A stretch of 64,000 bases of DNA, from the NCBI RefSeq assembly GCF_008831285.2, contig NC_045140.1:1157528-1221527 (forward strand). The letters run 5' to 3'. Positions 25,101 through 38,000 of this stretch are shown here, in pieces. The notes under the pieces are model-generated. The model ran no database searches. It saw only the letters and a list, made by a program, of their open reading frames with translations, and was not told the origin of the DNA. The number at the start of each line of letters is the position of its first letter. Within the stretch, counting starts at the first letter, position 1. Both the position numbers and the translations under genes were made by a program. Source of the stretch: Nymphaea colorata (taxonomy: Eukaryota > Streptophyta > Magnoliopsida > Nymphaeales > Nymphaeaceae).

Positions 25101-28100
25101 AAAGTAGGAAAAAAGAAGGGTTGGGGTGGGGGTTTGGTGCCGGTTGTAGGGAATGAGAGAGGAAGATGTTACTTACACATGGAGCGTTGGAGGTGTAAGG
25201 AAGCTCACTGGAAGGGAGGTTGCAATTTGGGAGATGGCCATTGGATGAGGATGCTGCAGATATTTGCCAGAAAATCAGAGACGGTTGGCAGCATTGAAGA
25301 AGTGGAACAGACTGCAGGGGATAGGGGTTCGATCAAAAAACCCTTTTGAATTGAAACCTAACTCCTGACACATTCAATTTTTTTAATAGGACACTTTTGT
25401 GCTCGATGTGACCTGATTGCGCCCAACTCACTGTGGATGCAAGTGAGGAGCATGACAATGAAACACGAAGTTGGTCTGGTGTGGCTGACTGCACTAAACG
25501 CACGTTGACCGCGTCCACTTCTACGATAGAGCTGCATTCACACCCACATCCACTAACCACATCAGACGCACGTTGACTCTGTCCAATGCATTGTTCGAGC
25601 TGCATGTGCACTTGCACCTATGCCGACATTGTGTCAACATGAGTGTGGCTGCTATTTTAAGAGTCTCTGTGACATAGCTAGAAATTTTAAGCCTTCCAAA
25701 ATTGTTGTCAAAATTTCCAAACGATGGAAAACCATTCAAGGTTTTTGAGGATGTTTTGTTAATTTAATATGACAAAGCAAGAGCACCTTTGGCCAAAAGT
25801 TCTTTGGGTCTTCTCTTGAAATAAGTAAAGTTCTTGTGCTGTCTATTTATATGTTTATGTTTTCTTTCTGCAAGCCCATTTTATTAGGGGAATACTGAAC
25901 ATGTTCGGTGTTGTAATGTTTCATTATGTTTTAAATTCATTCGAAAGATATTCCTCAAGTCAGTTCTTAAAATCCCAATGGTGGACCTAATTGTATTTTA
26001 ATGATATTGTGAAGTATTTTAAAGGTAAAAAAAAAATTCAAATTTTAGTTTGAGAAAATAAATCCAAAAGTGAAATCAGCAATGAATATCACATGATAAG
26101 AATTAGATACTATGAGAGGAAAACTGAAAATTGGAATGAGCAAGTTCGAAAGGCTTTCTGATGCAAAAGTTTCCATTAGACAAAGTAAAATTGGAATGAG
26201 CAAGTTCGAAAGGCTTTCTGATGCAAAAGTTTCCATTAGACAAAGTAAATTTTTCATTTTCTCCATCATGCAATGACGACATACAAAATTGTCTTTACAA
26301 TGTTCTTTCAAGAAAAGGATATAAGAAAATTTCCAAATGTTAAGAGTAACCAAATCTTTGATGTCAAAGATGCAAATAATTTCTTTTGGCAGCATTTGAA
26401 AAAGTCATTGATAGGTCTAAAAGATCCATGAAGTAATGATGTCTCTTAGAGCCTTCTCCACTTAGGTTCCTGGATTGATGATTCTGTATAACACAATTCA
26501 TGGATGAGAAACTGATATTTCATTCCATGGTTGGCTATTAGAGAAGCTAATCAAAGATATAAGTTTAATTTCGGAATATACCTAATATGTGAATCTTAAA
26601 AAGAGTTTAAGTATTTAGAGTACTTTACAAAGTTTCTAATGTTTTAACTTTATGGGGTGCTCATTAAAACCAATAGCGAGTTCAGACAAATGATTGATTG
26701 AAGCATTTGGTGAAAATTTCTCCATTTGCGGTGTAAGAAACAATCTTCTCAAATCCAAAAGCCAAAGTATACATTTCTGAAGGAGTCAAAGTAGAATAAC
26801 AACTCAAAATGGATGGGTTGCTTTCAGTGAGTGGCTGAAGAGCCTCCATAAGTTGAGCCAAGGACTTTGATCCAATTATAGTTGATTTGATCCTTCATGA
26901 GTTGATTTTGCCACAACTTTCTTGAGTTTGAAGTTTCTTTTATCTTAAGCCCTGAACACCTTGGCTTGATATGACCTGCTTCTCCACATACGTAACAAAT
27001 TATTTTTTTGGATAAATCATAATTTTGCATAAAGTGAGGGAGGCTATGAGCTTTATAATTCGGTCTAGGTTTTGTAGCTATAGCAATACTATCAAATTTT
27101 GGCTGTTGTGTTGGATCTCTTTTCTTCCATAATTAGTTTAGCAGTAGCTTCTTAGATGGTAGGGGCATGTGTTACTTCAGCAAATTCAGGCTTAGGTCAA
27201 TAACATATTTATCAAACTTTTCTTCTTTCAATTGTTAATGATGAAGGACCATATATCTGGATCGTGCCACTTGGGTTTGTAAAGAGCAATCCCACCCAAA
27301 GTTAAGAGCTCCGAGACAATCTCTTACTGATGTATCTTCTTGTTGCATGTTCATAATACATTCTTGAAGATTAACACTTTCACATTTGTCATGTTGTGAA
27401 CCTCTTTGAGATAAATCCATGCGTAAGTACCAATTTAAATTTGCCAAAAATACACTAATATTTATTCCAACTCCATTAAAAAAATTGGCACAACTTTATG
27501 GTGGTCCATGTCCAAGTATTCCATTTATTCTCATGATTGATTATGGATTTATCCTGTCATTACCATCAAATGGGTTGCTTTTCCATCAACTTCTTTGGTA
27601 GCACAAGCTTGGGCTCATTTTGTCTCCAACGACCTTTTCTACCACTGGGATGTTCCATGTGAGAGGCCAATGTAACATAATTGTCAGTAGTAAGTTTAGG
27701 AAAACATGGTACCAATCTTTTGATCTCCCATGATGAAACAATCAACAAACTTGTACTAATATTTAGATAGAGCCTTTGGGACCAAAGAAGACACCCCTTT
27801 AAGCATGGAGAAGAACTTCCTTTGATGAACATGCTGCCTTTTGGGCAGCCACAACTTGTCATGCAAAGCACAATCTTTGCTCTGATACGATGTAATGAGA
27901 TGGAACAAGAAGGCACATGACAAGATTCACAAGGAACCAAACACACAACAATAGGTGTTCACTTTTCACAACCTTGAAAAGAAACTCTTAACGCTCTCAA
28001 AAAATAATCTTAGAGAACACACACAAGCAAATCTGAATACTCATCCACTAAATCACTATTACGAATGGTATTGAAAGCCATATTCTAAGGGAGGGGTCCG

Positions 28101-28608
28101 CTCCCTATATATACAACAAAAGAAGGGGAGGAGGTAGCTGTTCAGTAAGCTCCAACATCTAAAAAATTGCCATTGGAGCTAGGCTGCTATCCGGTGGCTA
28201 GCTCAGAGTCAACCATTAATTAGCTGAACAGAAATACAAAAAGAAGAAAAATAAAGATCAGGAAAACAGAAAAGAAAATACAAAGAGGCTTGGGCAATAT
28301 GTATTTATACATATATGTTCAGCATGTAAGGAATATTTTGTGATACACATACACAAGTAACGTACATATACAATTACATAGAAAAATTGGTGCCAGCCCT
28401 TAGGTGCTAGACTCACAAAGAACCATCTTAGTCTTCTATTTTTTCCTTGTTGACAGTTACAAGAAAAGGAAGAAGAAAAAGTTATGAACTAACACTAGAT
28501 CACGGAAATACCTCGTCTCTTTTGTCTCAACCTTCAATCTTGAAAAATCAATGGTTCAGATGATTATTTGCCAGTCTAACATATAAGGGACTGGAACCTA
28601 CCAATTTG

Positions 28609-28646
<38 letters not shown>

Positions 28647-29899
28647 GAAGGAAGGAAGGTAAAACGTATTTTAACAGTGGACTATTGATCATTTTTTATC
28701 AGTCAAAGGTGTCAGTCTTGGCTATAATTAAATGGGACAAATCATTGAGATGTTAGAGCCTCTTAATAAATCTTGGTACTTTTAAACCTTACCGAGAAAG
28801 AGAGGAGCCTATACCTTAGGGCAATAGGGAAAACACTTTATTTTTTTAAACTGCAAAAGCCCAGACTTTTAAAACTTATAATTTTCATGATGCTATCACA
28901 TTGTTAACTTGTTCAGACATTAAAATCTCCAATAATTGTCACTACCTTTAAAGTCCTCCAATATCGCATATCAGTGGCTTGGTATATTTAAAAATATCAC
29001 TCTGCTTCAGATGCCATAGAAAATGTGATGATTTTATAGATTTGGCTTTGCTGCTTTAACATTTAACTTTGTGATAATTAAGCTTCTGTTTATTTTCTGT
29101 TAAAACAATTCTTATAGTGTATTGAAAATGATTGCTGTTCAAAATTCAGAGCCAAGGTCATTGCTTGGCAGATTTATGTGGGGCATTACACTGTGACATG
29201 ATGAGCAACTCCAAGCTTCAGAAGACTAAATGTAATCCTGCTGCTGCTGCAAAAAACCGCCATCTTTGTGAGGTTTTTAGCTACACTTTTGTATTTCTGG
29301 AACCAGTATGACTATGCGCTTAGCATTTTTTCCTTATTGCAGAGTCTAGCAAATGATTGTTTTCCTATAAGTGGGGGTCGCTCAGCCAGTCGGCTTCATG
29401 GTATTTTAGTTACCTGCCACTATTAGTTTTGAATCGCCACTTCACTTTGGACTAAAAAACCAACTACCTACAGAATTTTTTCTGCGGCAATTCTGTGATG
29501 CTCATGCATGCAATGGGATGCACAAACCTTTCTCTAGAGGAAGCCGGGTAATAGCTTCCTGATAATTTCATATGTTTCTTTTGTAACTGATGTTTGATGG
29601 AAGCATTGTATTTGAAGTTTGATTTATTAGCTGTGGAAGGTTGAATGGCCGTCTTTTTTGCATTTGCAGAAGCAAACGAGTGTTTTCTATTTGGCCATAT
29701 GCATATTGATTTTGATACTGCTACCACTGTTCTACGTCATCGTGTATCTGTACCAAAGGTACTAACTTTATTGCAGTATCTATTAATGTACATATGTCTT
29801 CATCTGTTAATCTGCTCATTATATGGCAGAGAGATGCGGACACGTGTCCAAGATTTAAAGCGTGTATCTCAAATAGGCCGGAAGACTAAACCCTCTTAA
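22159..29899 (+). CDS. membrane-anchored cysteine-rich C2H2 zinc-finger-like protein, family not recognised
   Basis: Nine exons by GT-AG and frame: 22159-22251, 22849-22871 (a 23-nt microexon), 22983-23067, 23175-23384, 29150-29272, 29343-29400, 29474-29547, 29670-29758, 29830-29899; 274 residues. Visible parts: a likely signal peptide (MFRRSIIFFLFLLLHKSVGD), one C2H2 unit with C110, C113, H126 and H131 (WRCGFCKKRF...HFDNRH), a cysteine-rich stretch over about 140-215 (including GHCLADLCGALHC and QFCDAHACNGMH), one transmembrane helix at about 227-250, and a short basic tail ending RKTKPS. Topology suggests a type I membrane protein with the finger and cysteines on the lumenal or extracellular side, which is unusual for C2H2 proteins. 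An in-frame upstream ATG at 22090 would add 23 residues before the signal peptide; I prefer 22159. Intron 4 is 5.8 kb and carries a decayed Copia element. Confidence 0.8.
24369..27892 (-). mobile_element. decayed Copia-type retrotransposon inside intron 4 of the C2H2 gene
   Basis: Fragments run in order along the minus strand. A gag-like start near 27740 contains FPKLTTDNYVTLASHMEHP. A CCHC zinc knuckle at 26824-27030 has the spacing C-YV-C-GEAG-H-IKPR-C. The segment at 24369-24641 contains VIPYVFLGYLETQKGYKCYD, typical of the Copia region between integrase and reverse transcriptase. Stops and frameshifts separate all parts. Just upstream, TCGTATCAGAGC (minus strand, 27889-27878) matches the initiator-tRNA primer-binding site except one base. 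It abuts a CA end at 27891-27892. No catalytic integrase or reverse-transcriptase block survives, and I found no matching left LTR. The host exons either side splice in frame, so the gene tolerates it. Confidence 0.75.
26127..26249. repeat. 60-bp perfect tandem duplication
   Basis: The unit containing TTGGAATGAGCAAGTTCGAA and TTTCCATTAGACAAAG occurs twice with period 60 and no mismatch, inside the decayed Copia region. Confidence 0.95.
27891..28220 (-). repeat. probable LTR remnant of the decayed Copia element
   Basis: The sequence next to the primer-binding-like site begins TGTAATGAGA on the plus strand, so it ends in CA on the minus strand, as an LTR should. Within it, on the minus strand near 28105-28118, TATATATAGGGAGCGGAC resembles an LTR TATA region. 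The outer boundary is not fixed; 28220 is a guess. No second copy was seen. Confidence 0.4.
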
Positions 29900-32800
29900 T
29901 TGGTAATCTCTCTCTCTCCCTCCCGCCCCACTTCTTCCCTCCTCCCTCTCCCTCTCCACCACCTCCCCCCCCCTTTCTCCTTCTCCTCACCACCACACAT
30001 GCACACACACACAAACACTTGTGAAGACGCGTTTTTATACAATACATGGTACCTTCATTCTCCATTTGTTTGCAATCTCAGTGTGTGGTAATCTCAGTGT
30101 GTGGTACTCTTTTGAGGAGCTTGTGACGTTTGGTTTGTAACTGTGCACGTGTAATGTGTTTGGACAGTGTTGAGAGGGTTTGTTGATGGTGGACTTTCAT
30201 ATTACAAGCTGAACCAGACCAACTCATTCCACTTGTGCTGCTGCCACATTGAAGGATCTCGTAATTGATGTGAATGCTGATTTTGTTGGTGGCTTATCTG
30301 CTTAGTGTAGCATCACATGTAGACGCCAATGTGGGCATTGGTTCAGTTTAACAGCGTTAATGAATAGAAAATTATTCTTTTAGGCTTCTTGCTGTAAATT
30401 TGTGTTTTTCCAACTGCCTTTGCTGTTTCCAATTTTGTAATGGCATCCATGTTCGTTACATCAATTGTGTCATCATCCTCATCGTGTCATCGGAACCATC
30501 TTTTATCATTTCCTTTCAGGTTCGTGCTTCATCATCCACAACAGTATCTTCCTCCTTATCATAATGATTCTCGGTATATGATCCACAGCCACCAGCATAT
30601 CCCTGTCTATGATCATCATCATCCCCTGCTCGGTCATTGATGGTGTTGATTATGATTATGAACACGTCCTTGGTGTGGCTGACTGGTTACTTATAGATTG
30701 TTTTCTTACATCTTCAATACTGTCACTTGATCCTTGAAAATATGTGCGATACCATTTGCACCTAGTCGATTGGGTTTTTCAGCAATCATTCCTGCAGAAG
30801 CGTTTGTCATTTTTCAATGCCATGATTCCCGACTTGAATGGCTTCTTTTCTTCTGAAAAGAAAAAGTCCTCTTTTGGTGAGGGATTTAAAAGCGTATTTG
30901 CTTTGTGCTTGGATGATTTATCAAGTGATTATTACAAAAAATCATGTGTAGATCGAATCTGTATAACCAAACTTTTTAAGAGAAATGGAACCGATAACTA
31001 ACGTTTCCTACTGTTCTTTGCATATTTGTGTTTTATATGGTTGGATTACTTATTCGCTATCAGTAAGATCCTTTGTTGTCATTGTGGTATGGTTGGTACC
31101 TGCTCATGTGACCAACCATCATAGCCACTATTGTTCTGGTTCTTCACCAGACTGTCTACATCATCCTTAACATCGTATCTAGCAAGAGAGAGAGAGAGAG
31201 AGAGAGCATAACGAAGAGAATGGTAGTCTCTTGCACGAAAGGTAGAGATGATATCTGGTTTCTTCGTTGGAAGCGTTGTCTCTTTGTGCCATTGGCGCCG
31301 AGACGAAAAAGAGTTGCATTCGAATTCGAATTTACGTACATTCATTTGGAAAGCGATTTGAGGTAAGTTCCAAATATTTATATCATTTGTTTATCGTTCC
31401 ATATTTGATGGCAGAGATAGTGTTAGCTCAAGATGTGTGGTCATGCCATGTGGGACCAAAACTCTGTCTCCTGTAAGTCTATCGGCTATCGCGAGTGAGC
31501 TTTTTCCTTCTTTTTTCCCCATTCATTTTTGTCTTGTGCACTTTCACATTCATTGTGTGTTTTGGACCTTGGGTTTGTATTTTTGTGAAGGTGTTTGTAT
31601 TTGGTTAAAATTTTTATTGGATTCTAATTTGTACTGGTCGCTGTTTTAGAATTTTTATAATCCAAGTCTAGAATTCATTGGTCCAAAGTTGGTTTGAGAT
31701 CTAAATCTGGTTTGATGACCTAGATCTGATTACAGTCTAGATCCATCCTTGAACCAAATCTACTTTGCTTGTTCAGGTGTATTCTGGATTTAGACTTATT
31801 TATCAGAATCTACATGGGATCCAGAAACATCCATGATGATTCAAATCTTCTTGTGATTCAGATTCATTTGAGACTTCAATCCATAATGGGATCCAGGCCC
31901 ATTTAGTTAGGTCTAAATGAGAAAACTGCATCCATTTGGTAATTTAAAATTGTTATTTTGGATTCAAACTTCCATGAGGTAGTTAGATGAAAAGTAGGTT
32001 TTGAAACCAAATTTATTTAATGAATGCGATTATGATTATGTGATTAAATGTTTATACTTCATCTTTTGGTTAAAATTTTGAAGAGAATTGATGATTCATG
32101 ACAACAGTACTGGTTTGGATGATATTTCAAGTGACAACGTTATAGGGATATTCTATCATATAGTTTGTATGGATGAGACTTCTGACCACAAGACATGTAT
32201 ACCATCATGGAATTTCACCAATTGGAAACAGCACATTTTGATTATTTAACAAAATTAAAAGATGAATTAGTAAAAATATCACAACCAAGCTAATTAGGAT
32301 ATGCCTCAAGGGGAGTAGAGCAACTGAGAAGGGCGGTTCACATTCAAGAGGTTTGAGGTTCAAATCCAGTAGTGGCTATTGTGTTTTGATGTGTTATTCA
32401 TTTGCGCTGCAAATGCAAATGATGGTAAGTGTGACACTGGAATTGAAAGATGTACTGTAGGCCCACTCAAACCCCTAAATGATGGATAAATGATGCACCC
32501 AGTTCCGTTTCCGTTTTCTACTTCTTAATGGTAGTTCCTAGCTCTTAGTTTGGTACAGGAAATAGAGACAAAGATCTAATAGTTAGGAAACTTCATAACT
32601 ATACTGACCTCCTAAGCTTTCCTTCACGCCCCCTATACATAAATGCACCAAATTAGGCCAAACATCTCCATCAAAGTGTACCATGGGACTGACCTGAACA
32701 GTGAAAGAGAAACCAATGCTCCCAGCCATTGTTTTATTTATGAGGACAGGTGACTGAATAAGGCAGGCAACAACCTACTTATTTGGCGATTGTTGGACCG

Positions 32801-33001
32801 CAACTAGATTCTTTCATCTGCCAAAGAACATGTTTCATGGATCTAATGCCTTTTATTTCAGTTTTTTTTTCTTCCAACTATTTAATGCAATTACAGAAAT
32901 TGTTGAATAAAATGCATTATTGGAGCTTGTATTGGACATTGTTTATCATCAAAATGAATGGCAGAGCCTCCAGATCGCTTGTTAATTAATTTGCCAAATT
33001 G

Positions 33002-33033
<32 letters not shown>

Positions 33034-34561
33034 AAAAAAAGTGTTCAACATAAAACCCTCAAAGTTATACTTTTTATGCCTCCAAAGTTCTGATTAGCTT
33101 TGGAAAGTAGATTGACTTATGGTACACCCTTCAACTTGATGGTTGTGCTTATTAACTTTTGAAACGGAAGAAAATAATGCGCCAGAATATGACAATGACT
33201 ACATGATTTGAATGTCGAACTCTTTGGGTGTGAACTGTCATGTTGCCCGATTACTTTAAAATTAATTTATTGTTGTTAATATTTTCTAAAAGATTTTCAA
33301 TACGAGAGAAAACTAACATTTACAACGTTGTCAGAAAAAAGGGTCTCTTTAGAAGGTTTTGGGTAGGGAGAACATTGTGTCATTCAAACACTTATTCCTA
33401 GGACTCGTGCTTTAGGAACGCATTGCCCTTATTTCAAAAAGTACAGGATGGTTTTTTTTCTAGCATTTGATTGTTGAAGCGAAAATAAATATCCACGATT
33501 AGAGGATGTTCTTTGCAACAACAAACATGATATTTTGAGGTCAGGTATTTTAAAAATGTATGTTACAAAAACATAATATGATTTTTATCAAATTTCTTCT
33601 TAAAAACGAAGTTTGATTTTTTTTTTTTTTTTACCAGGAACGTCGAAATCTTAATTTTAAAATTTGAAATGCATTTGAACAATTATAATGTGTATGCAAG
33701 ATTAGTTTACCCTAATAAACTTTGTTCCAAAGGAAGCCATTATAAGGGAACACAATTTAAATCCAACCGCCCACAAACGGAACAAGCCGTACACTGGGCC
33801 AGCTACCTATCGAGCCAACCTCCAAACCGGGTCGGAGTGGAGATGAAAAGTCCGACCCGTTAGGCGAAAAAAATTCAAAGATGTACGAAGCACCCGGATG
33901 AATGAGTATATAACTGAAAGCGGGACTATATTCCAAATATTTTTTTTTGACCCCATAAGTTTAGAAATTGTTTCGCAAAAAACCACCCATTTCGTATTAA
34001 CGATGGGTAAAGATACGTGAAAGTTATACAAAGGTCCCATTTCTTTAGTTCTACAATATAACAATGGCGATGGCTTACACGATGCCCATGTTCTACCATT
34101 TCAGGAGAGAGTCTTTTTGTTTTTTTTGAAAAAAAAATCGGTTTTAAAGTTCATGCTTGCAAAAAATAAATAATTTTTTCTCCATAGAAAATAATTTGGT
34201 CATTTTCGATTTTGACAACTCATTCTAGTTAGGAGCTTTGAATATAACTTGATGCTGAATAAGCAAAGAGGATTATAACCTATCGTTAGGAAAAGAGTTC
34301 GAATACTCTTCTAATTCCCTTGCCTTTGGTGTCTTAGCTTATGTTGGCATCAGTAGCGACAACCATTTATAGATATAGAGACATAGTTTCAATGAAAATC
34401 AACAACCATTTCTTTTGTTTTCGATCGCCTGGAAGGGACATGAAAAAACTTCTTGTTGTTCCTTCAACAAATTTCTAATCTTTAATAAACCTCTTAGTAG
34501 CATTTGAAACCAGATGAAGTTCTGAACATTTGTCTTGAAAAAAGAACTTTAAGGCTAACCT

Positions 34562-34646
34562 AACCTACTCCATTGCAAATGCAATAGAAAAAACATTCAA
34601 ATAAACCTACTCCATTGCAAATGCAATAGAAAAAACATTCAAATAA
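34562..34646. repeat. 42-bp perfect tandem duplication
   Basis: The unit containing CCTACTCCATTGCAAATGCA occurs twice with period 42, about 400 bp upstream of the AUG6 start codon. Confidence 0.92.
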
Positions 34647-34936
34647 GATTTGAAATCAGGACAATAAAAATTTGAGAAAACCTTCAAATAAGATTTGGTA
34701 GATTAGCAACTTTATCAAATACTCTACTTAAGGAAGGCCGAGGGAGAAAAGGTGGAGCATTTGAAAAAAAACAAATATTACGGGATATAGCATGAATTTT
34801 CAAAAGGCGTTTTTGTCATATGCCTTTTTTGTTGGCATGTTTTTGCAATTCTTTCTTCAACGAAAAAGAATACCTCCGACCCGTCGGGACAAATTTCAAA
34901 CGACGGTCGGAGCAGTGGAAAAACGAGATCTCAGAA

Positions 34937-34938
<2 letters not shown>

Positions 34939-34967
<29 letters not shown>

Positions 34968-34968
34968 C
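34939..34968 (+). repeat. (CT)n microsatellite in the likely AUG6 5' leader
   Basis: A clean CT dinucleotide run 80-110 bp upstream of the start codon. Such tracts are frequent in plant 5' leaders and core promoters. Confidence 0.85.
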
Positions 34969-35048
34969 CACAGATCCGAAGAAGAAAGGAGGAGGAAGAA
35001 AAGTTGGAGGGAATTGGAGGCTTTCGAGGGATTTTGGAGGAGACATTG

Positions 35049-38000
35049 ATGACGATGGATAGGGAGAAGGAGAGGGAGGTCGAATTGGAGAGCGCCATGT
35101 ACACCAATTGCCTGTTGCTGGGGCTGGACCCTTCCGTACTGGGAATGAGCAATGGCATGCCGAAGACGGGACTCTTCCGCCATTCCAACCCAAGGATGGG
35201 CGAGACCCTCCTCCATTTCATTCTCTCCGCCCTCCGCGGCCCTGCCCAGGCGGCCAAGGTGAGAATCCTTCGCATGTTCTCCACGAATTTCTTATCTATC
35301 GTCTTAATTTGAATGACGGTTGTCTTGTTCCTTTTCTTTCTAGGATTTTGACAAGGTCTGGCCGATCTTCGACGCGACTCAGTCGAGGGATTTTCGGAAG
35401 GTGAGCGAGCCATTTCTCGGCTTGGATTTTGTGCTTAGTTCATTTACAGTTTTCTTTTTCCTTTTGGGGTGTTTGATGGTTCTGGGAGATTCGAGTAACG
35501 TGGTTCACTCCTTTCTTTTCTTAGTTTCAAATTTGTCCTTGTTGCTTGATTATTGGTGACATGGTGGATTTTAGCATTGTTGAGTAATCAGCGGGAATTA
35601 ATGCTTCTTAGCTGCTGTTTTGGAGCAAACGTTTAAATTGCAATCTTTGTATTTTTTCTTGTTCTTTCGAAATTCCTAAGCTCTCATACAGTTTGCGGCA
35701 GTGGAAAGAGTAGATTCCACATCGGAGTTGGGGGATTTTCAGGGAGAGAGATTGCTTTACGGATCCATTTAAGTTCAAATTAAACATTTTAGCTTTTCCT
35801 GTACTTTTAGGATATATGTGATTCCCATACCAACTTAGTGAAAATTTGTAGTTTATGTTTTAATTTATAGTGTTGTTGAATTTTACTAATGTTTATAAAC
35901 TCCTGTGGTCGGATACCATTACTCATTCGTCCAAGTCTCTTTCTTTGTTTTTTGGATTATTGATTTAAATTTTTGGTTACCGTTATTCTCCAGCTCATTA
36001 TTATGTTTTGAATCCTGAATTGGAGCTTGTGATTCCAAGAATCCAGAAAGACGGACTATAATTTTTTTGTTTTTCAATGCTGTTGGCCATCAAACATCAT
36101 TCCATTTTTATGGATACTCTTTAACAAGTTGCATCTCTCTGTTCTTTCTCGTTTATATTTTCCACTGGAAGATAGTAACTTCTAACAAAAATTTTAGTTT
36201 CCTTTGAGTTTCCTAGCTTGCTATGCTCCTCGTTGGCAAGACCGCCACTAAGTGTTGAGAATGGCATCTTCACAGCTGCACTGGCTCTGTTGTTTGGTTC
36301 ACATAGTCTCGTTAGCTTGTAGCTCTGTTTAGCTTCACACTGCCCACTGTCTGTGAAATTCTCAATTTTTTTCTTTGACACTTGATATTCTTTTGGGTGC
36401 TCAGATTGTACAGGGAATCATAAACGAGCTTGAATCTCAAGGAGCACTTCCGAGAAGCAATTCACGTGTTTCATCACTTGCTACTTGTTGTGGACAAAGG
36501 TATTTTTCATTCCCTTTTGCCTTTCAGTATAACACTGAAGAAAGAAAATAACCATTATTGGAGTTACAAAGATGAAAGGGAAGGCAGGGACAGATCTTGA
36601 ATTGGTACTTTTTTCGTATAACTCTTTTTTATGGAAAATTGACCTGCACTGATTTTCTTTAAAAGTTTCCTTGGTGCATGATTTCTTGGACGGTTGTGGA
36701 CTTGCAATCACGGGTGATTTAAACTGCTATTGTTTGTACACTTAGCGTGGTGGAATAGGGATGCTATGTCCACATGTTCTGTTATTTGGTTATATTCTTT
36801 TCATTGTAAATTGCTGATAGTATGTCAACAAGAAACCTTCTGCCATGAACTAATTTTACTATTGTATGACTCATGGTCACATAAAGTAGCAGCTGGGCTT
36901 GCATTATTGTGGAAATTATGGAATGAGTTGACTCAGCTGCCCTTTGTCTTACATATCTCAAATTTGAGTGCATGTGCAATAACAGAATAATCTAGATGTC
37001 ATAAATGTAAGACTGGGAGAAAGATGATTTGATTGACTCATTAATGTCTTTAGACTCCCATACACTCAACCGGCCTTGAGAATGATTCATCCCTTTTTTA
37101 GATTTTACTTGTTATGACAAAGGGATCCACCCGTTTCTCATTTTTTTAGATTCTTGGAAATTATAAGAACCTCCTCCAAGTGCCATTCCTTTTACACTAA
37201 AAAAAATCTATCTCCACAGTCCACACTGATTGGCTTTGTGGCATTGTCACAAATTTTGTTTTCGGGTATAAAACAGCGATGCTTTTCTCAGGTACAATAC
37301 AACAAAGTTGAAAATCTCATGAAAATCTCGGCAAGTTTTAAAAAAGTTAAAAAACTAAAAAGAAAATGTGAAAATAAAAATATGGTAATTAAAAAATGGA
37401 AAAGTGAAAAATCATGAAAAAACAAAGAAATGAAAAAACATGAATAAAAACCCAGAAAAATGTGAATAATACACGTTTTTCTCATTTTTTTGTTTGGGAT
37501 TTTTTTTAAGTGTTTTTTCCCTTTTTTTTGGCTGACTTGTTTTTAACCTTTTTTTTTTAATAGAACATGTTTTTTGTGGCAATGCTTTGTGGCAAGGGCA
37601 CACACCAAGTACATGCCAATTAAAATATGTCAACATAATTGTATGAAAATTTTGGAATTTGAATATTGTCACATACCCAACACTATAGACATTCGTGATG
37701 GTCTATGTGCTAACAACAAATACTTGATTCTTTCTTTCTTTATACAAACATATGAGAATATTTGTTAAACTTCTAGCTCTAGGTTGTTGACTTTAACCTT
37801 TCGCAAAAACCTGTGTATGCATGTAACAAGCAATCTAGCTGTTGATTCTTAATCTTATATAACCAATCAAATAGATCACGTCCCTGTGGTTCTCTTTGAA
37901 AATGGTGGACAAAATTACTGTAAATCTTGATGGACATAATTTACTGATGTTCATGTTACATGCATTTATTCTGCTTTTTTATCTGTGGTAACCTCATCTT

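Larger units (their letters stand above)
29900..35048. other. intergenic region between the C2H2 gene and AUG6
   Basis: No convincing gene. Contains CT/C-rich simple sequence (29910-29990), a short 16-bp duplication (30081-30105), an HH-rich frame at 30440-30640 that looks like chance, a (GA)n run at 31183-31206, and a degenerate array of GATCTA/GATTC-like motifs over 31650-31930. It also has (AT)n at 33001-33022, a 42-bp tandem duplication at 34562-34646, and a (CT)n run at 34939-34968 that probably lies in the AUG6 leader. Confidence 0.45.
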
